Assembly (NCBI RefSeq): GCF_022267315.1
Contig: NZ_JAIKLE010000001.1
Span: 124,001-188,000, forward strand
DNA from: Maribellus maritimus
GTDB lineage: Bacteria; Bacteroidota; Bacteroidia; Bacteroidales; Prolixibacteraceae
Length of the DNA: 64,000 nucleotides
Direction of reading: 5' to 3'
The notes beneath the pieces are model-generated. The model had not been told where the DNA came from, did not search any database, and was given only the letters and a program-made list of their open reading frames with translations. Within the stretch, counting starts at the first letter, position 1; each line of letters opens with the position of its first letter. The translations under genes were made by a program, and so were the position numbers. Below are positions 1-9,085 of the stretch, one piece after another.

Positions 1-113
1 TATTTATTCTGTTAAATATCCATCTCATCAATTTTATCTAACAAGCGAACTTCATTTTACTTGCATTTTGCAAAAATTCCTTTAAAATTTGAACTCCATA
101 GATTTTAAAGTTT

Positions 114-629
114 ATGATTTATCACTTTAAAATACAGTCTCAGGAATCCACAGATTTTCATTTGGAAATCCAATTAGACGAAAAGCATACTTTTTTCGAT
201 TTTCATAAGACAATACAAAATTGTTTGGGTTTTGAATCTTATCAGTTGGCTTCGTTTTTTATTTCCGATAAAATGTGGAGGAAGCAAAAAGAAATATCAA
301 TGCTTGATCTGGGATTTAACGGAGCAGCCTATTTTATCATGCAGAAAACTAAATTATCTGAACTCATAAATTCAAAAGAACAAAAACTCATCTACACTTT
401 TGATTTTTTTAACGACAGATCATTTTATATAGAACTAACTGGAATTATTATGGAACGAAATCTGAATGAACCGTTAGTCACCCTTAAAGAAGGAAAATCT
501 CCAGTTCAAATTCTTGGTAATGAAACCAACGAAAGAGAACTGTCAACAATTCGAGAAGAAGAAGTTTATATGGATTTTGGTGAATTAGAAGATTACACCG
601 AGATTTTTGGTGAGATGGATGACTTTTAA
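114..629 (+). CDS. Plasmid pRiA4b ORF-3-like protein
   Basis: 171-residue soluble protein resembling the pRiA4b ORF-3-like / IS1096-passenger TnpR-like family (PF07929), which is common as a stand-alone chromosomal gene in Bacteroidota. The N-terminal half has the family's pattern: a beta strand with FKIQ, an acidic FFDFHKTIQ segment and a hydrophobic LASFFISDKMW stretch. The C-terminus is acidic (ELEDYTEIFGEMDDF). There is no signal peptide or membrane segment. The biochemical role of the family is unknown. A strong intrinsic terminator follows at 673-707, so this gene ends its own transcript just ahead of miaA. Start chosen at the first ATG. The family call is from recognition of the fold pattern and is fairly but not fully secure. 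Confidence 0.7.
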   Translation: MIYHFKIQSQESTDFHLEIQLDEKHTFFDFHKTIQNCLGFESYQLASFFISDKMWRKQKEISMLDLGFNGAAYFIMQKTKLSELINSKEQKLIYTFDFFNDRSFYIELTGIIMERNLNEPLVTLKEGKSPVQILGNETNERELSTIREEEVYMDFGELEDYTEIFGEMDDF

Positions 630-672
630 AGTTCAAGATTGTAGAGATTAAATTAATTTAGTAACAAATTTC

Positions 673-707
673 AGACTGTTCAATTCATTTTGAGCAGTCT
701 TTTTTTT
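673..707 (+). terminator. Intrinsic terminator after pRiA4b-like gene
   Basis: Ten-base arms AGACTGTTCA (673-682) and TGAGCAGTCT (691-700) pair with one G-U wobble across an eight-base loop, followed by an eight-T tract to 707. This places transcription termination only about 22 bases ahead of the miaA ATG and excludes the TTG at 706 as a miaA start. Confidence 0.85.
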
Positions 708-729
708 GTTCTTTCTTTGCCACATAAAA

Positions 730-1638
730 ATGCTTAAAACATTAATAATAATAACAGGTCCTACCGGTATCGGGAAAACGAAGGTAGGGATTACTTTGGC
801 AAGGTGTTTTAACACTGAAATTGTTTCAGCAGATTCGCGCCAGATTTTCAGGGAACTTTCCATCGGAACCGCTGTGCCCTCATCCCAAGAGCTTTCGTTA
901 GCCAAACATCATTTTATCCATTCTCACTCAGTCTCCGACGACTACAACGCCAGCAAATATGAAAACGAAGCATTAAGTGTTCTGAAAAACCTGTTTGAAA
1001 AATACAACAATGTAATAATGGTTGGTGGTTCGATGTTGTATATAGATGCAGTTTGCAAAGGTATCGATGTTATGCCCGATGCTGATCCGGAAATCAGACA
1101 AAAATTAAAAAGCAGGCTCGAAACCGAGGGTATTGAAAGCCTGAGGTTACAATTAAAAAAACTAGACCCGGATTATTATAATATTGTAGACCTAAAAAAC
1201 CCAGCACGTATTATCCACGGGCTGGAAGTTTGTTTAACGACAGGGAAAACTTTTTCATCGTTCAGAACCAGCCCCCAAAAAGAACGCCCGTTTCAAATTG
1301 TGAAAATAGGGCTGAATTGCGAAAGAGAAACATTACACGCCAGAATCAACCAACGAGTTGATAAAATGATTGAGGCCGGACTGGAAGATGAAGCAAGAAG
1401 TGTTTACCACCTAAAACATTACAATGCTTTGAACACTGTTGGATATCGTGAGTGGTTTGCTCATTTCAATGGAGAAATATCACGAGAAAAAGCAATTGAA
1501 CTGATAAAAAGAAACTCACGCCGCTATGCCCGCAAACAAATTACCTGGTTTAAAAAAGATACTCAAACTAAATGGTTTGAACCTCACCAGCAGCAAGAAA
1601 TAATTGAGACTATCAAAAAGCAAATTTCAAAAAAATGA
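730..1638 (+). CDS. miaA: tRNA dimethylallyltransferase MiaA
   Basis: MiaA transfers a dimethylallyl group from DMAPP to N6 of A37 in tRNAs reading UNN codons. The 302-residue length is normal. The P-loop GPTGIGKTKV lies near residue 10, the SADSRQIFREL segment (Asp for DMAPP/tRNA chemistry) follows, then HHFIHSHS, and the family's GYREW motif lies near the C-terminus (SVYHLKHYNALNTVGYREW), followed by a basic NSRRYARKQITWFKK stretch. An in-frame TTG at 706 would add eight residues but sits in the preceding terminator's T-tract, so ATG 730 is preferred. The stop overlaps the next gene's ATG (ATGA), indicating translational coupling to the NUDIX gene. Confidence 0.97.
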   Translation: MLKTLIIITGPTGIGKTKVGITLARCFNTEIVSADSRQIFRELSIGTAVPSSQELSLAKHHFIHSHSVSDDYNASKYENEALSVLKNLFEKYNNVIMVGGSMLYIDAVCKGIDVMPDADPEIRQKLKSRLETEGIESLRLQLKKLDPDYYNIVDLKNPARIIHGLEVCLTTGKTFSSFRTSPQKERPFQIVKIGLNCERETLHARINQRVDKMIEAGLEDEARSVYHLKHYNALNTVGYREWFAHFNGEISREKAIELIKRNSRRYARKQITWFKKDTQTKWFEPHQQQEIIETIKKQISKK

Positions 1639-2096
1639 GTGGAGCCGGCAATTTTGTAATTCGTGTTTATGGTTTAATTATCAACGAGAATAATGAAGTT
1701 TTGATTACTGATGAATTTCAACTGGGGATAAAAATGACAAAATTCCCCGGCGGCGGGCTTCAATTTGGAGAAGGACCTGTTGACTGTTTAAAAAGAGAGT
1801 TTCGAGAAGAATGTAATAATCAGGAGATAAAAAAACTGCAACATTTCTACACCACCGACTTTTATCAAAAAGCGCTTTTCTACGAAAACCATCAACTCAT
1901 AAGCATTTATTACAGGGCGGAGCTAAAGAAACCAATAAAATTCAAAATTTCAACTAAACCCTTCGATTTTGAAAAAATGGAAAATGGAAAACAAAGTTTT
2001 CGGTGGGTAAAAATTAACCAGCTTTCAGAAAATAATTTGACTTTCCCAATTGATAAAATCGTTGCTGAAAAATTAATTTTGGCATTTGCTATTTGA
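1635..2096 (+). CDS. NUDIX hydrolase
   Basis: 153-residue NUDIX domain protein, expected to hydrolyse a nucleoside diphosphate linked to another moiety; the substrate cannot be read from sequence. The Nudix box is visible as GGLQFGE, then seven residues, then REFREEC, matching GX5EX7REUXEE; the usual following Gly is replaced (ECNNQE). The N-terminus starts with the usual beta strand (FVIRVYGLIINENNEVLIT). It overlaps miaA by four bases and is followed by an intrinsic terminator at 2142-2167, so miaA and this gene form a two-gene operon. No functional link to tRNA modification is evident beyond co-transcription. Confidence 0.9.
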   Translation: MSGAGNFVIRVYGLIINENNEVLITDEFQLGIKMTKFPGGGLQFGEGPVDCLKREFREECNNQEIKKLQHFYTTDFYQKALFYENHQLISIYYRAELKKPIKFKISTKPFDFEKMENGKQSFRWVKINQLSENNLTFPIDKIVAEKLILAFAI

Positions 2097-2141
2097 GTTT
2101 CATTAAAAATTGCGGAATTTTACTTTGAACTTTATTCACTT

Positions 2142-2167
2142 ATCAGGTGACAATTCACCTGATTTTT
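2142..2167 (+). terminator. Intrinsic terminator after NUDIX gene
   Basis: Perfect nine-base arms ATCAGGTGA (2142-2150) and TCACCTGAT (2155-2163) with a four-base CAAT loop, followed by a short T run to 2167. It separates the miaA-NUDIX pair from gmhA. Confidence 0.7.
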
Positions 2168-2183
2168 AAGACAGGGGGTTAAA

Positions 2184-2765
2184 ATGAGAAAGTTACAGAC
2201 ATCTTTATCTGAGACAGGTAAAATTATCAAAGCAATTGCAAGCGATTCTAAGCTGCAAGAGTCGGTTCACAATGTTGTAAACGAAGTTGTTCGGTGTTTT
2301 AATACCGGAAAAAAAGTGATGTTGTGCGGAAATGGCGGAAGCGCAGCAGATGCACAGCACCTGGCTGCTGAATTATCAGGCCGGTTTTACATAGACCGCC
2401 ACCCATTGCCCGCAGAAGCATTACATGTAAATTCCTCATACATAACTGCTGTGGCCAATGATTATTCTTTTGACAAAATTTATTCCCGTTATGTGGCCGG
2501 AGCTGGTAAAGAGGGCGATATCTTAATCGGTCTTACCACTTCAGGAAATTCTGAAAATATTGTTCAGGCTTTTAATGCAGCTCGCGAAAATAAAATTATT
2601 ACTATTGGTTTTACAGGAAAAAACGCGGGCAGAATAACACAACTATCTGACTTTTTAATTCAGGTTCCGTCCACTATCATTCCCAAAATTCAGGAAATGC
2701 ATCTTTTAATAGGGCATGTAATTTGTGAAGTTGTGGAAAAAGAGATGTTTGGGCATGAGGGGTAA
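2184..2765 (+). CDS. gmhA: D-sedoheptulose-7-phosphate isomerase GmhA
   Basis: SIS-domain isomerase that converts sedoheptulose 7-phosphate to D-glycero-D-manno-heptose 7-phosphate, the first step of ADP-heptose synthesis for LPS or glycan heptoses. The 193-residue length is typical. The phosphosugar loop [20 protein letters not shown] is near residue 49, the second SIS motif TTSGNSENI is near residue 118, and [16 protein letters not shown] at the C-terminus carries the Gln and His of the GmhA metal/active site. The coding end overlaps the ATG of gmhB by 11 bases, the expected pathway order. It probably heads an operon with gmhB and the Rel/SpoT gene. Confidence 0.95.
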   Translation: MRKLQTSLSETGKIIKAIASDSKLQESVHNVVNEVVRCFNTGKKVMLCGNGGSAADAQHLAAELSGRFYIDRHPLPAEALHVNSSYITAVANDYSFDKIYSRYVAGAGKEGDILIGLTTSGNSENIVQAFNAARENKIITIGFTGKNAGRITQLSDFLIQVPSTIIPKIQEMHLLIGHVICEVVEKEMFGHEG

Positions 2766-3224
2766 AAACAAAGCACTTTTTCTGGATAGAGACGGGACAA
2801 TAAACATCGAAAAAAATTATGTTTACAAGATTGAAGATTTCGAATTTATACCCGCATTTTTGATCTTATTTCCGACTACCAGAAAGAAGGTTTTTTGATT
2901 TTTATTGTTACAAATCAATCCGGAATAGCACGTGGGATGTACACAGAAACTGACTATGAAGTACTGACTCGTTGGATGATAAACCAGTTTAAACAAGAAG
3001 GGATTTACATTACGAATGTTTATCATTGCCCCCACCACCCGGAAATCACGGGTGAATGTGATTGCAGAAAACCAAATCCCGGAATGATTTTACAAGCAAT
3101 TGCGACCTATAATATCAGTCCTGTTAATTCAGTGTTGATTGGCGACAAAAAAAGAGATTTTTTAGCGGGCAAAAAAGCAGGAATAGGAAAGAATTTATAT
3201 ATTCAGGATGTTTTAAGGGAATAA
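2755..3224 (+). pseudogene. gmhB: Heptose-bisphosphate phosphatase GmhB, one-base frameshift
   Basis: HAD-family phosphatase that removes the C7 phosphate of D,D-heptose 1,7-bisphosphate. Reading from ATG 2755 gives [17 protein letters not shown] with the catalytic DXDGT motif, continuing to FEFIPA, then the frame runs into TGA at about 2898. Shifting frame at the CCCGCA around 2851-2856 restores [20 protein letters not shown] and the rest of the protein, including CPHHPEITGECDCRKPNPGM (zinc-binding Cys/His loop) and LIGDKKRD (motif IV). Adding one G (CCCGGCATT) would give a continuous P-G-I-F-D reading of about 156 residues, normal for GmhB. Either the gene is recently inactivated or one base is missing from the assembly. 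The perfect conservation on both sides favours a sequencing error or a very recent event. Confidence 0.88.
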
Positions 3225-3246
3225 CTAGTTTTTAATACGATTAAGA

Positions 3247-5478
3247 GTGCAGCATTTCACAAAATCAGAAATAAGTTATATAGAAGATCGCTATCAGGAT
3301 TTTCTGAAAGTAATTCAGGACAAGTTTGACGAGGAGCGTATGCAGCGAATTGAAAAAGCTTTTCGTTTTGCCAATGCTGCACACGATGGCATAAAACGAA
3401 AATCCGGCGAGCCCTACATTATTCATCCTATTGCTGTAGCAAAAATTATCGCAAAAGATATTGGCTTGGGGGCAACTTCAATTTGTGCGGCACTCTTGCA
3501 CGATGTGGTTGAAGACACCGAATATAGCGTTGCCGACATTGAAAATATGTTTGGCGAAAAAGTGGCTAAAATTGTAGATGGGTTGACCAAACTTTCAGGC
3601 GATTTTGACTCCCGTCAGGCACTAACACTCAAAAAGATGCTGATGACGTTGTCTGACGATGTAAGAGTTATTCTGATAAAAATTGCTGATCGTTTACACA
3701 ACATGCAGACGCTCGACTCGATGATGCCTCACAAAAAAATTAAAATTGCAGGTGAAACATTGTTTCTGTATGTCCCGCTTGCCCATCGTTTAGGGCTTTA
3801 TGCCATCAAAAATGAACTGGAAGAACTCAGTTTTAAATACAAACATCCTGAAGAGTACAATCAGATTATTTATCTGCTTCACAACCAGGAAGAAAAACGA
3901 AATTACCTTGTCAACGAATTCATAAAGCCAATCAACGAGAAACTTAACGTTGAAAACATAGAGTGCTCGGTTTCTCATCGTTTAAAATCGACTTACTCCA
4001 TTTGGCAAAAAATGAAAAAGAAAGGTGTGTCGTTTAACGAAATATACGATTTGCTTGCCATTCGGATAGTGATAAAAGCCAAGTCCAATATTTCAGAAAA
4101 AAGGCAATGTTTTGACGTACTCTCCATTGTAACAGACATCTACAAACCCAAACCCGACCGGATTCGCGATTGGATTACCATGCCAAAAGTAAACGGGTAT
4201 GAATCGTTGCATGTTACCGTTATGGGACCACAGGGTAAGTGGGTCGAGGTTCAGATAAGGACAGAACGAATGGATGAAATCGCAGAACGTGGTTTTGCAG
4301 CTCATTACCGCTACAAAGACATAAGCACATACGAAAGTGAACTGGAAACCTGGATTGAGCGGATCCGCGACCACCTTCAAAATCCTGAATCAGACGCATT
4401 CGAATTTCTTGATGATTTCAAACTCAATTTATATTCTACTGAAATCAACATATTCACCCCAAAAGGTGATATGATAACTTTGCCGCAGGGATCAACCATT
4501 ATTGATTTTGCCTACGATATCCACACTGATTTGGGAAACAAATGTATTGGTGCAAAAATAAATCTGAAACTTGTACCTGTAAGTCATGTGCTGCAGAATG
4601 GCGATCAGGTTGAAATATTGACATCAGAAAACCAAACTCCAAAACTGGAGTGGCTAAAATTTACCACCACAGCAAAAGCCCGGGCTAAAATTAAAGACGC
4701 TTTTAAGCTTGAAAAAAAAGAACACATTGAGAGAGGAAAAGAGATTGTTGAAGAGGCGATAAAAAACGCCAATGCTCCGCTCACATCCAATAATTTAAAA
4801 AAAATAATTGCACATTTTAACCTCAACAACAAGGAACAGTTATATTCTGAAGTTGGAATGGGTTTTTTGGAAATGGAAGGAGTAGATGAAATTCTGGGTA
4901 AAAAGTCTGAAAACAAACTTGTAAAATACTGGAACATCACTTTTAGCCGAAAGAAAAAAGATGAACCGGAAAATGTAGAAAAAGACACTCAAAAAACCGG
5001 CAAAAGTATCGACAGGAAAAAGCCCTTTATACTAAAAGAAGGTCAGGACAATGTAAAATACTCGCTGGCCAAATGTTGCAATCCAATTCCCGGAGAAAAG
5101 GTTATCGGATACATCAGTTCCGACGAACATATTATCATCCATAAAACCGGCTGCAAAGAAGTGGAAAAATTTCTTTCAAGCCAGGGCGAAAGAATAATTA
5201 CTGCTGAGTGGACAAAATTTAAACGTCAGTCATATTTAACCCGTCTCCGGCTGGATGGTTTTGATAGAGTTGGGATAGTTAATGAAGTCACAAATGTAAT
5301 TTCAAAGGAACACAATATAAACATGCGTTCTGTTAAATTCGACACAAATGAGGGAATTTTTGAAGGTGATCTCTTCCTTTATATCCATAATACCGACGAT
5401 TTAAATAACCTTATTAGCCGCTTAACCAGGATAAAAGGAATTGACACAGTTTCCCGAGTGGAAAAACTTTACGATTAA
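3247..5478 (+). CDS. Bifunctional (p)ppGpp synthase/hydrolase, Rel/SpoT family
   Basis: Long RSH enzyme that makes and degrades (p)ppGpp in the stringent response. Order of domains over 743 residues: HD hydrolase (His60, HDVVEDT at 85-91), synthetase domain with KSTYSIWQKM, DLLAIRIVI and NGYESLHVTV, TGS domain (INIFTPKGDMITLPQGST), a Cys-containing zinc-finger/helical region (LAKCCNPIPGEKVIGY) and a C-terminal ACT/RRM domain (DRVGIVNEVTNVISKEHNI). The synthetase motif reads RIRD at the site where bifunctional enzymes have RXKD and synthase-only RelA has EXDD, supporting a bifunctional Rel-type enzyme. The start is GTG at 3247, 22 bases after gmhB. Co-transcription with heptose genes is likely. 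Confidence 0.95.
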   Translation: MQHFTKSEISYIEDRYQDFLKVIQDKFDEERMQRIEKAFRFANAAHDGIKRKSGEPYIIHPIAVAKIIAKDIGLGATSICAALLHDVVEDTEYSVADIENMFGEKVAKIVDGLTKLSGDFDSRQALTLKKMLMTLSDDVRVILIKIADRLHNMQTLDSMMPHKKIKIAGETLFLYVPLAHRLGLYAIKNELEELSFKYKHPEEYNQIIYLLHNQEEKRNYLVNEFIKPINEKLNVENIECSVSHRLKSTYSIWQKMKKKGVSFNEIYDLLAIRIVIKAKSNISEKRQCFDVLSIVTDIYKPKPDRIRDWITMPKVNGYESLHVTVMGPQGKWVEVQIRTERMDEIAERGFAAHYRYKDISTYESELETWIERIRDHLQNPESDAFEFLDDFKLNLYSTEINIFTPKGDMITLPQGSTIIDFAYDIHTDLGNKCIGAKINLKLVPVSHVLQNGDQVEILTSENQTPKLEWLKFTTTAKARAKIKDAFKLEKKEHIERGKEIVEEAIKNANAPLTSNNLKKIIAHFNLNNKEQLYSEVGMGFLEMEGVDEILGKKSENKLVKYWNITFSRKKKDEPENVEKDTQKTGKSIDRKKPFILKEGQDNVKYSLAKCCNPIPGEKVIGYISSDEHIIIHKTGCKEVEKFLSSQGERIITAEWTKFKRQSYLTRLRLDGFDRVGIVNEVTNVISKEHNINMRSVKFDTNEGIFEGDLFLYIHNTDDLNNLISRLTRIKGIDTVSRVEKLYD

Positions 5479-5511
5479 TTAGAATCATTCTATAAAATCA
5501 AAAAAAATTTT

Positions 5512-5519
5512 TATTTTTG
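5512..5519 (+). promoter_or_regulatory. Candidate Bacteroidota -7 element for the Fur-family gene
   Basis: TATTTTTG is an exact match to the Bacteroidota -7 consensus TAnnTTTG, 25 bases ahead of the ATG at 5545. No clear TTTG is seen at the expected -33 position, so the call rests on the -7 element and its location alone. Confidence 0.4.
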
Positions 5520-5544
5520 ATGCCTATTTAAAATTGGTTTAATT

Positions 5545-5982
5545 ATGAATAGCCAGAAAACCAGAGAGACTGTTAGAAATATGTTTACCGATTACCTTGA
5601 AAAAAACGGGCATCGGAAAACACCGGAAAGATTCGCAATTCTTGAAGAGATATATTCAAGAGAAGGGCATTTTGATATTGAGTCTCTGTATATTTCAATG
5701 AAAAATAAAAATTACAGGGTGAGTAGAGCTACCTTGTATAATACGATTGATTTATTGTTGGATTGCAAATTGGTGGTTAAACACCAGTTTGGAAAAAATA
5801 TTGCTCAATTTGAAAAGGCTTTTGCAACCATGCAACATGACCACCTGATCGATACAAGCAATGGGAAGGTGGTTGAATTTTATGATCCGCGAATAAGAGA
5901 AATAATTGAAGATGCATGTCTGAAAAATAATTTTAAACTGTCGCATCATACACTCTATATTTACGGGGAGAATATAAAATAG
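5545..5982 (+). CDS. Fur-family transcriptional regulator lacking the CXXC zinc site
   Basis: 145-residue Fur/Zur/PerR-family repressor. The winged helix is clear: [17 protein letters not shown], then [11 protein letters not shown], and the recognition helix [18 protein letters not shown]. The dimerisation domain begins at QHDHLID, where most family members have HHHLIC followed by CGKV; here the two cysteines are replaced ([15 protein letters not shown]), and the C-terminal [10 protein letters not shown] ends without the usual second Cys pair. It therefore appears to lack the structural zinc site while keeping several regulatory-site His/Glu residues. The ligand metal or signal cannot be deduced. 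It is transcribed alone, with a hairpin at 6087-6127 before purA. Confidence 0.9.
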   Translation: MNSQKTRETVRNMFTDYLEKNGHRKTPERFAILEEIYSREGHFDIESLYISMKNKNYRVSRATLYNTIDLLLDCKLVVKHQFGKNIAQFEKAFATMQHDHLIDTSNGKVVEFYDPRIREIIEDACLKNNFKLSHHTLYIYGENIK

Positions 5983-6086
5983 AAAAAACTGTTCCATTTT
6001 ACCATTATATAAAATCCTGTTGGTAAGAAGTTTTTTTATTCATGTAAACAAAAAATATTTGTACTTTTAAGTGCTTAAATAGAAAG

Positions 6087-6127
6087 CCGTGAAAATTTTA
6101 TCGGAGAGATTAAATTTTCACGGTTTT
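6087..6127 (+). terminator. Hairpin between fur-like gene and purA
   Basis: Twelve-base arms CCGTGAAAATTT (from 6087) and AAATTTTCACGG (ending 6123) flank an AT/GA loop and are followed by TTTTGTG. It looks like an intrinsic terminator for the Fur-family gene, but lies 105 bases after that gene and only 27 bases before the purA ATG, so it could also act as a leader structure of purA. Confidence 0.6.
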
Positions 6128-6153
6128 GTGTGTAAAATAAAATCAAATCACTA

Positions 6154-7428
6154 ATGAAGGTAGATGTATTACTAGGCCTGCAATGGGGCGACGAGGGAAA
6201 AGGAAAAATTGTTGATGTATTGACACCTAAATACGATGTAATAACCCGATTTCAGGGCGGACCTAACGCAGGGCACACTTTGGAATTCAACAATATAAAA
6301 CAGGTTTTACACACAATACCGTCAGGGATTTTCAGAGAAAATAAAGTAAATATTATTGGAAATGGGGTTGTAATTGATCCTATTGTATTTAAAAAAGAAA
6401 TTGAATCCTTGAAAAAAATTGGATTCGACATTTCCAAAAACCTTTATATTTCAAAAAAAGCACATTTAATTTTACCCACTCACCGTATTCTTGATGCGGC
6501 TTCAGAAAAAAAGAAAGGGAAAACAAAAATTGGCTCAACATTAAAAGGAATTGGTCCTACCTACAAAGATAAAATTGGAAGGGAAGGCTTGCGCGTTGGT
6601 GACCTTTTTATCAATTTTGAAGAAAAATACAGCTCCCGGATCGAGAACCACAAGGTTATGCTAAAAGAGTTCTTTAAATACGATTTTGAAGCAGAACTTA
6701 ACGCATGTGAAAAAGACTGGTTTGAAGGGATCCTGATGTTAAAATCGTTCGAGATAGTTGACAGCGAACACATGATCAACAACCTCCTGCTGGAAAATAA
6801 ATCGGTTCTTGCTGAGGGTGCTCAGGGAACACTTCTTGATATCGATTTTGGTTCTTATCCGTTTGTAACCAGTTCGAATACAATTTGCGCAGGCGCTTGC
6901 ACGGGACTCGGAATTGCACCACAAAAAATAGGTGGGGTATTCGGTATATTCAAAGCCTATTGCACTCGTGTTGGAATGGGCCCATTCCCTACCGAACTAT
7001 TTGATGAAACAGGAACAAAATTGCGGGACGCCGGCCATGAATACGGATCAACAACGGGAAGACCGCGTCGTTGCGGATGGCTCGATTTGGTTGCGTTAAA
7101 ATATGCGGTAATGTTAAATGGTGCAACGGAACTAATTATGATGAAAGCAGATGTACTGGATGAATTTGAAACCATAAAGGTTTGCGTAGGTTACGAAATT
7201 GACGGTGAAGTTGTAGAACATTTCCCTTTTGAACTGACAGACGATGTAAAACCAATTTATGTTGAACTTCCCGGTTGGCAAACCGATTTAACAAAAATCA
7301 AAAGCCAGAATGAATTTCCCGAAGAACTGAATAATTACATCTCTTTTATTGAAGAAGAAATGGGAATTCCGGTTTCAATTGCATCGGTTGGACCAAATCG
7401 TGAACAAACGATTTTCCTTGAAAAATAA
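6154..7428 (+). CDS. purA: Adenylosuccinate synthetase PurA
   Basis: Catalyses GTP-dependent joining of IMP and aspartate, the first committed step to AMP. 424 residues, normal length. The GTP-binding loop GDEGKGK lies at residues 12-18 with the catalytic Asp, followed by QGGPNAGHTL, the IMP-binding GSTLKGIGPTYKDK, EGAQGTLLDIDFGSYPFVTSS, and the TTGRPRRCGWLDL loop that positions the phosphate. The start ATG gives the canonical N-terminus (MKVDVLLGLQWGDEG). It is monocistronic, with a hairpin in the leader and a strong terminator at 7458-7490. Confidence 0.98.
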   Translation: MKVDVLLGLQWGDEGKGKIVDVLTPKYDVITRFQGGPNAGHTLEFNNIKQVLHTIPSGIFRENKVNIIGNGVVIDPIVFKKEIESLKKIGFDISKNLYISKKAHLILPTHRILDAASEKKKGKTKIGSTLKGIGPTYKDKIGREGLRVGDLFINFEEKYSSRIENHKVMLKEFFKYDFEAELNACEKDWFEGILMLKSFEIVDSEHMINNLLLENKSVLAEGAQGTLLDIDFGSYPFVTSSNTICAGACTGLGIAPQKIGGVFGIFKAYCTRVGMGPFPTELFDETGTKLRDAGHEYGSTTGRPRRCGWLDLVALKYAVMLNGATELIMMKADVLDEFETIKVCVGYEIDGEVVEHFPFELTDDVKPIYVELPGWQTDLTKIKSQNEFPEELNNYISFIEEEMGIPVSIASVGPNREQTIFLEK

Positions 7429-7457
7429 CAGAAACAAGTCATTATCAAATAAATACG

Positions 7458-7490
7458 AATCCTTTATTTTCTAAAATAAAGGATTTTTTT
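7458..7490 (+). terminator. Intrinsic terminator after purA
   Basis: Thirteen-base perfect inverted repeat AATCCTTTATTTT (7458-7470) and AAAATAAAGGATT (7473-7485), ending in a seven-T tract. It lies 30 bases after the purA stop. Confidence 0.85.
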
Positions 7491-7650
7491 ATTTTCAGCT
7501 TTGGAATTAAACAGAAAGAAACGCGTTTAGCTACTCTTAGATTAGTAAAAAAATTCACAGAAGCCAGTAAAACTTCATAAATTATTAGTATTACATTCTT
7601 TTATTCCCGTTGAAACTTAGTTATATTTAAGCATTCTAAAAAAGAACTTT

Positions 7651-9075
7651 ATGTACCCGACAATAGGACAGTATGGATTGTATACTGATTTCTATGAATT
7701 AACAATGGCACAAGGCTATTTTTTTTGTGGAAAAAAGGAGCAGACTGCCACCTTCGATTATTTTTTCCGTACCAATCCATTTAAAGGCGGGTTCACTGTT
7801 TTTGCAGGTCTGGAAAATTTTCTTAGTCTTTTGTCCGGTTTCTCTTTTGAAAATTCAGATATTGAATATTTGGAAAAACAAGGACTAAAAACTGAGTTCC
7901 TTAATTATTTGAAAGACTTCAGGTTCAGCGGCGATATTTTTAGCGTAAATGAAGGCGAAGTTATTTTCCCAAACGAACCGGTTTTACGCATCGATGGAAA
8001 TTTAATTGAATGCCAACTTATTGAAAGTTTACTTTTAAATATTTTGAATTTTGAGTCGTTAATTGCCACCAAGGCTTTTCGTATAAAACTGGTTTCAGGC
8101 AAAAAAATATTTTCAGATTTTGGAATGCGAAGGGCACAGGGATTAGGGGCTATTCATGCCAGCCGCGCTTCATTTATTGGCGGGGCTTCATCCACCTCAA
8201 ATGTGCTGGCCGCAAGACTTTTTGATATCCCTGTAAGCGGAACACAGGCGCATAGCTGGGTTCAGAGCTTTGATACTGAGTTGGAAGCTTTTCGTGCTTA
8301 TGCTAAAATTCATCCCGAAAACACAATTTTACTGGTCGACACTTTTGATACGCTAAAATCGGGAATTCCAAATGCGATTAAGGTTGCAAGGGAAATGGAA
8401 AAAGCCGGAAACCGTTTATTTGGTATCAGGCTCGACAGCGGAGATTTAGCATTCTTAAGTATTCATGCAAGAAAAATGCTTGATGAAGCTGGTTTCGATT
8501 ATGTAAAAATTATAGCTTCAAATCAATTAAACGAGTTGGTCGTTAAAAGTCTTTTAAGTGAACAAAATGCAGCTATCGACGCTTTTGGTATTGGCACCGA
8601 ACTTGCGACAGGAAAACCCGACGCAGCCTTAGACGGAGTTTATAAATTGGCAAAAATTGGAGACAAACCAAAAATGAAAATCTCTGAAAATATAGAAAAA
8701 GTAACTTTGCCGGGCAAAAAACAGGTTTACCGTTTTTCCGACAGTGAAGGAAACTTTTACAGAGACGCCGTTTTACTTGAAGAAGAAAACATTGAAGATG
8801 TGAAGATACTCTACCATCCGGTTTACCCTGAAAAATTCACCTCTGTTCAGGATTGTTCATTTGAGCCACTACTTCACAAAGTTGTTGAAAACGGAAGCAT
8901 CCTACTCAAAAAGAAATCTCTTGTTGAAATTCACAACTATCTTTTGGAAAGAGCAAAACTCCTTCCCAATGAACATAAACGTTTTATCAGCCCTCATTTA
9001 TACAAAGTAGGAATTTCAAAAAAACTGATGGAAACCAGAAATAACTTAGCGACACAATTAAAAACAAATAAATGA
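7651..9075 (+). CDS. pncB: Nicotinate phosphoribosyltransferase
   Basis: Converts nicotinate and PRPP to nicotinate mononucleotide in the NAD salvage (Preiss-Handler) pathway. 474 residues. The N-terminal GLYTDFYELTMAQGYF is the family's substrate-binding signature; DFGMRRAQG and FIGGASSTSNVLAA form the centre, and FGIRLDSGDLAFLS plus DAFGIGTELATG form the PRPP-binding part of the barrel. The C-terminal extension (residues about 380-474) matches the long NAPRTase class rather than the shorter E. coli PncB. It is followed 10 bases later by a D-threonine-aldolase-like gene, so the two probably share a transcript. Confidence 0.93.
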   Translation: MYPTIGQYGLYTDFYELTMAQGYFFCGKKEQTATFDYFFRTNPFKGGFTVFAGLENFLSLLSGFSFENSDIEYLEKQGLKTEFLNYLKDFRFSGDIFSVNEGEVIFPNEPVLRIDGNLIECQLIESLLLNILNFESLIATKAFRIKLVSGKKIFSDFGMRRAQGLGAIHASRASFIGGASSTSNVLAARLFDIPVSGTQAHSWVQSFDTELEAFRAYAKIHPENTILLVDTFDTLKSGIPNAIKVAREMEKAGNRLFGIRLDSGDLAFLSIHARKMLDEAGFDYVKIIASNQLNELVVKSLLSEQNAAIDAFGIGTELATGKPDAALDGVYKLAKIGDKPKMKISENIEKVTLPGKKQVYRFSDSEGNFYRDAVLLEEENIEDVKILYHPVYPEKFTSVQDCSFEPLLHKVVENGSILLKKKSLVEIHNYLLERAKLLPNEHKRFISPHLYKVGISKKLMETRNNLATQLKTNK

Positions 9076-9085
9076 ATTAGCTGCT

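Noticed and set aside
706-729. TTG start for miaA giving eight extra residues
   Set aside because: The codon lies in the T-tract of the terminator at 673-707, and ATG 730 gives the normal MiaA N-terminus.
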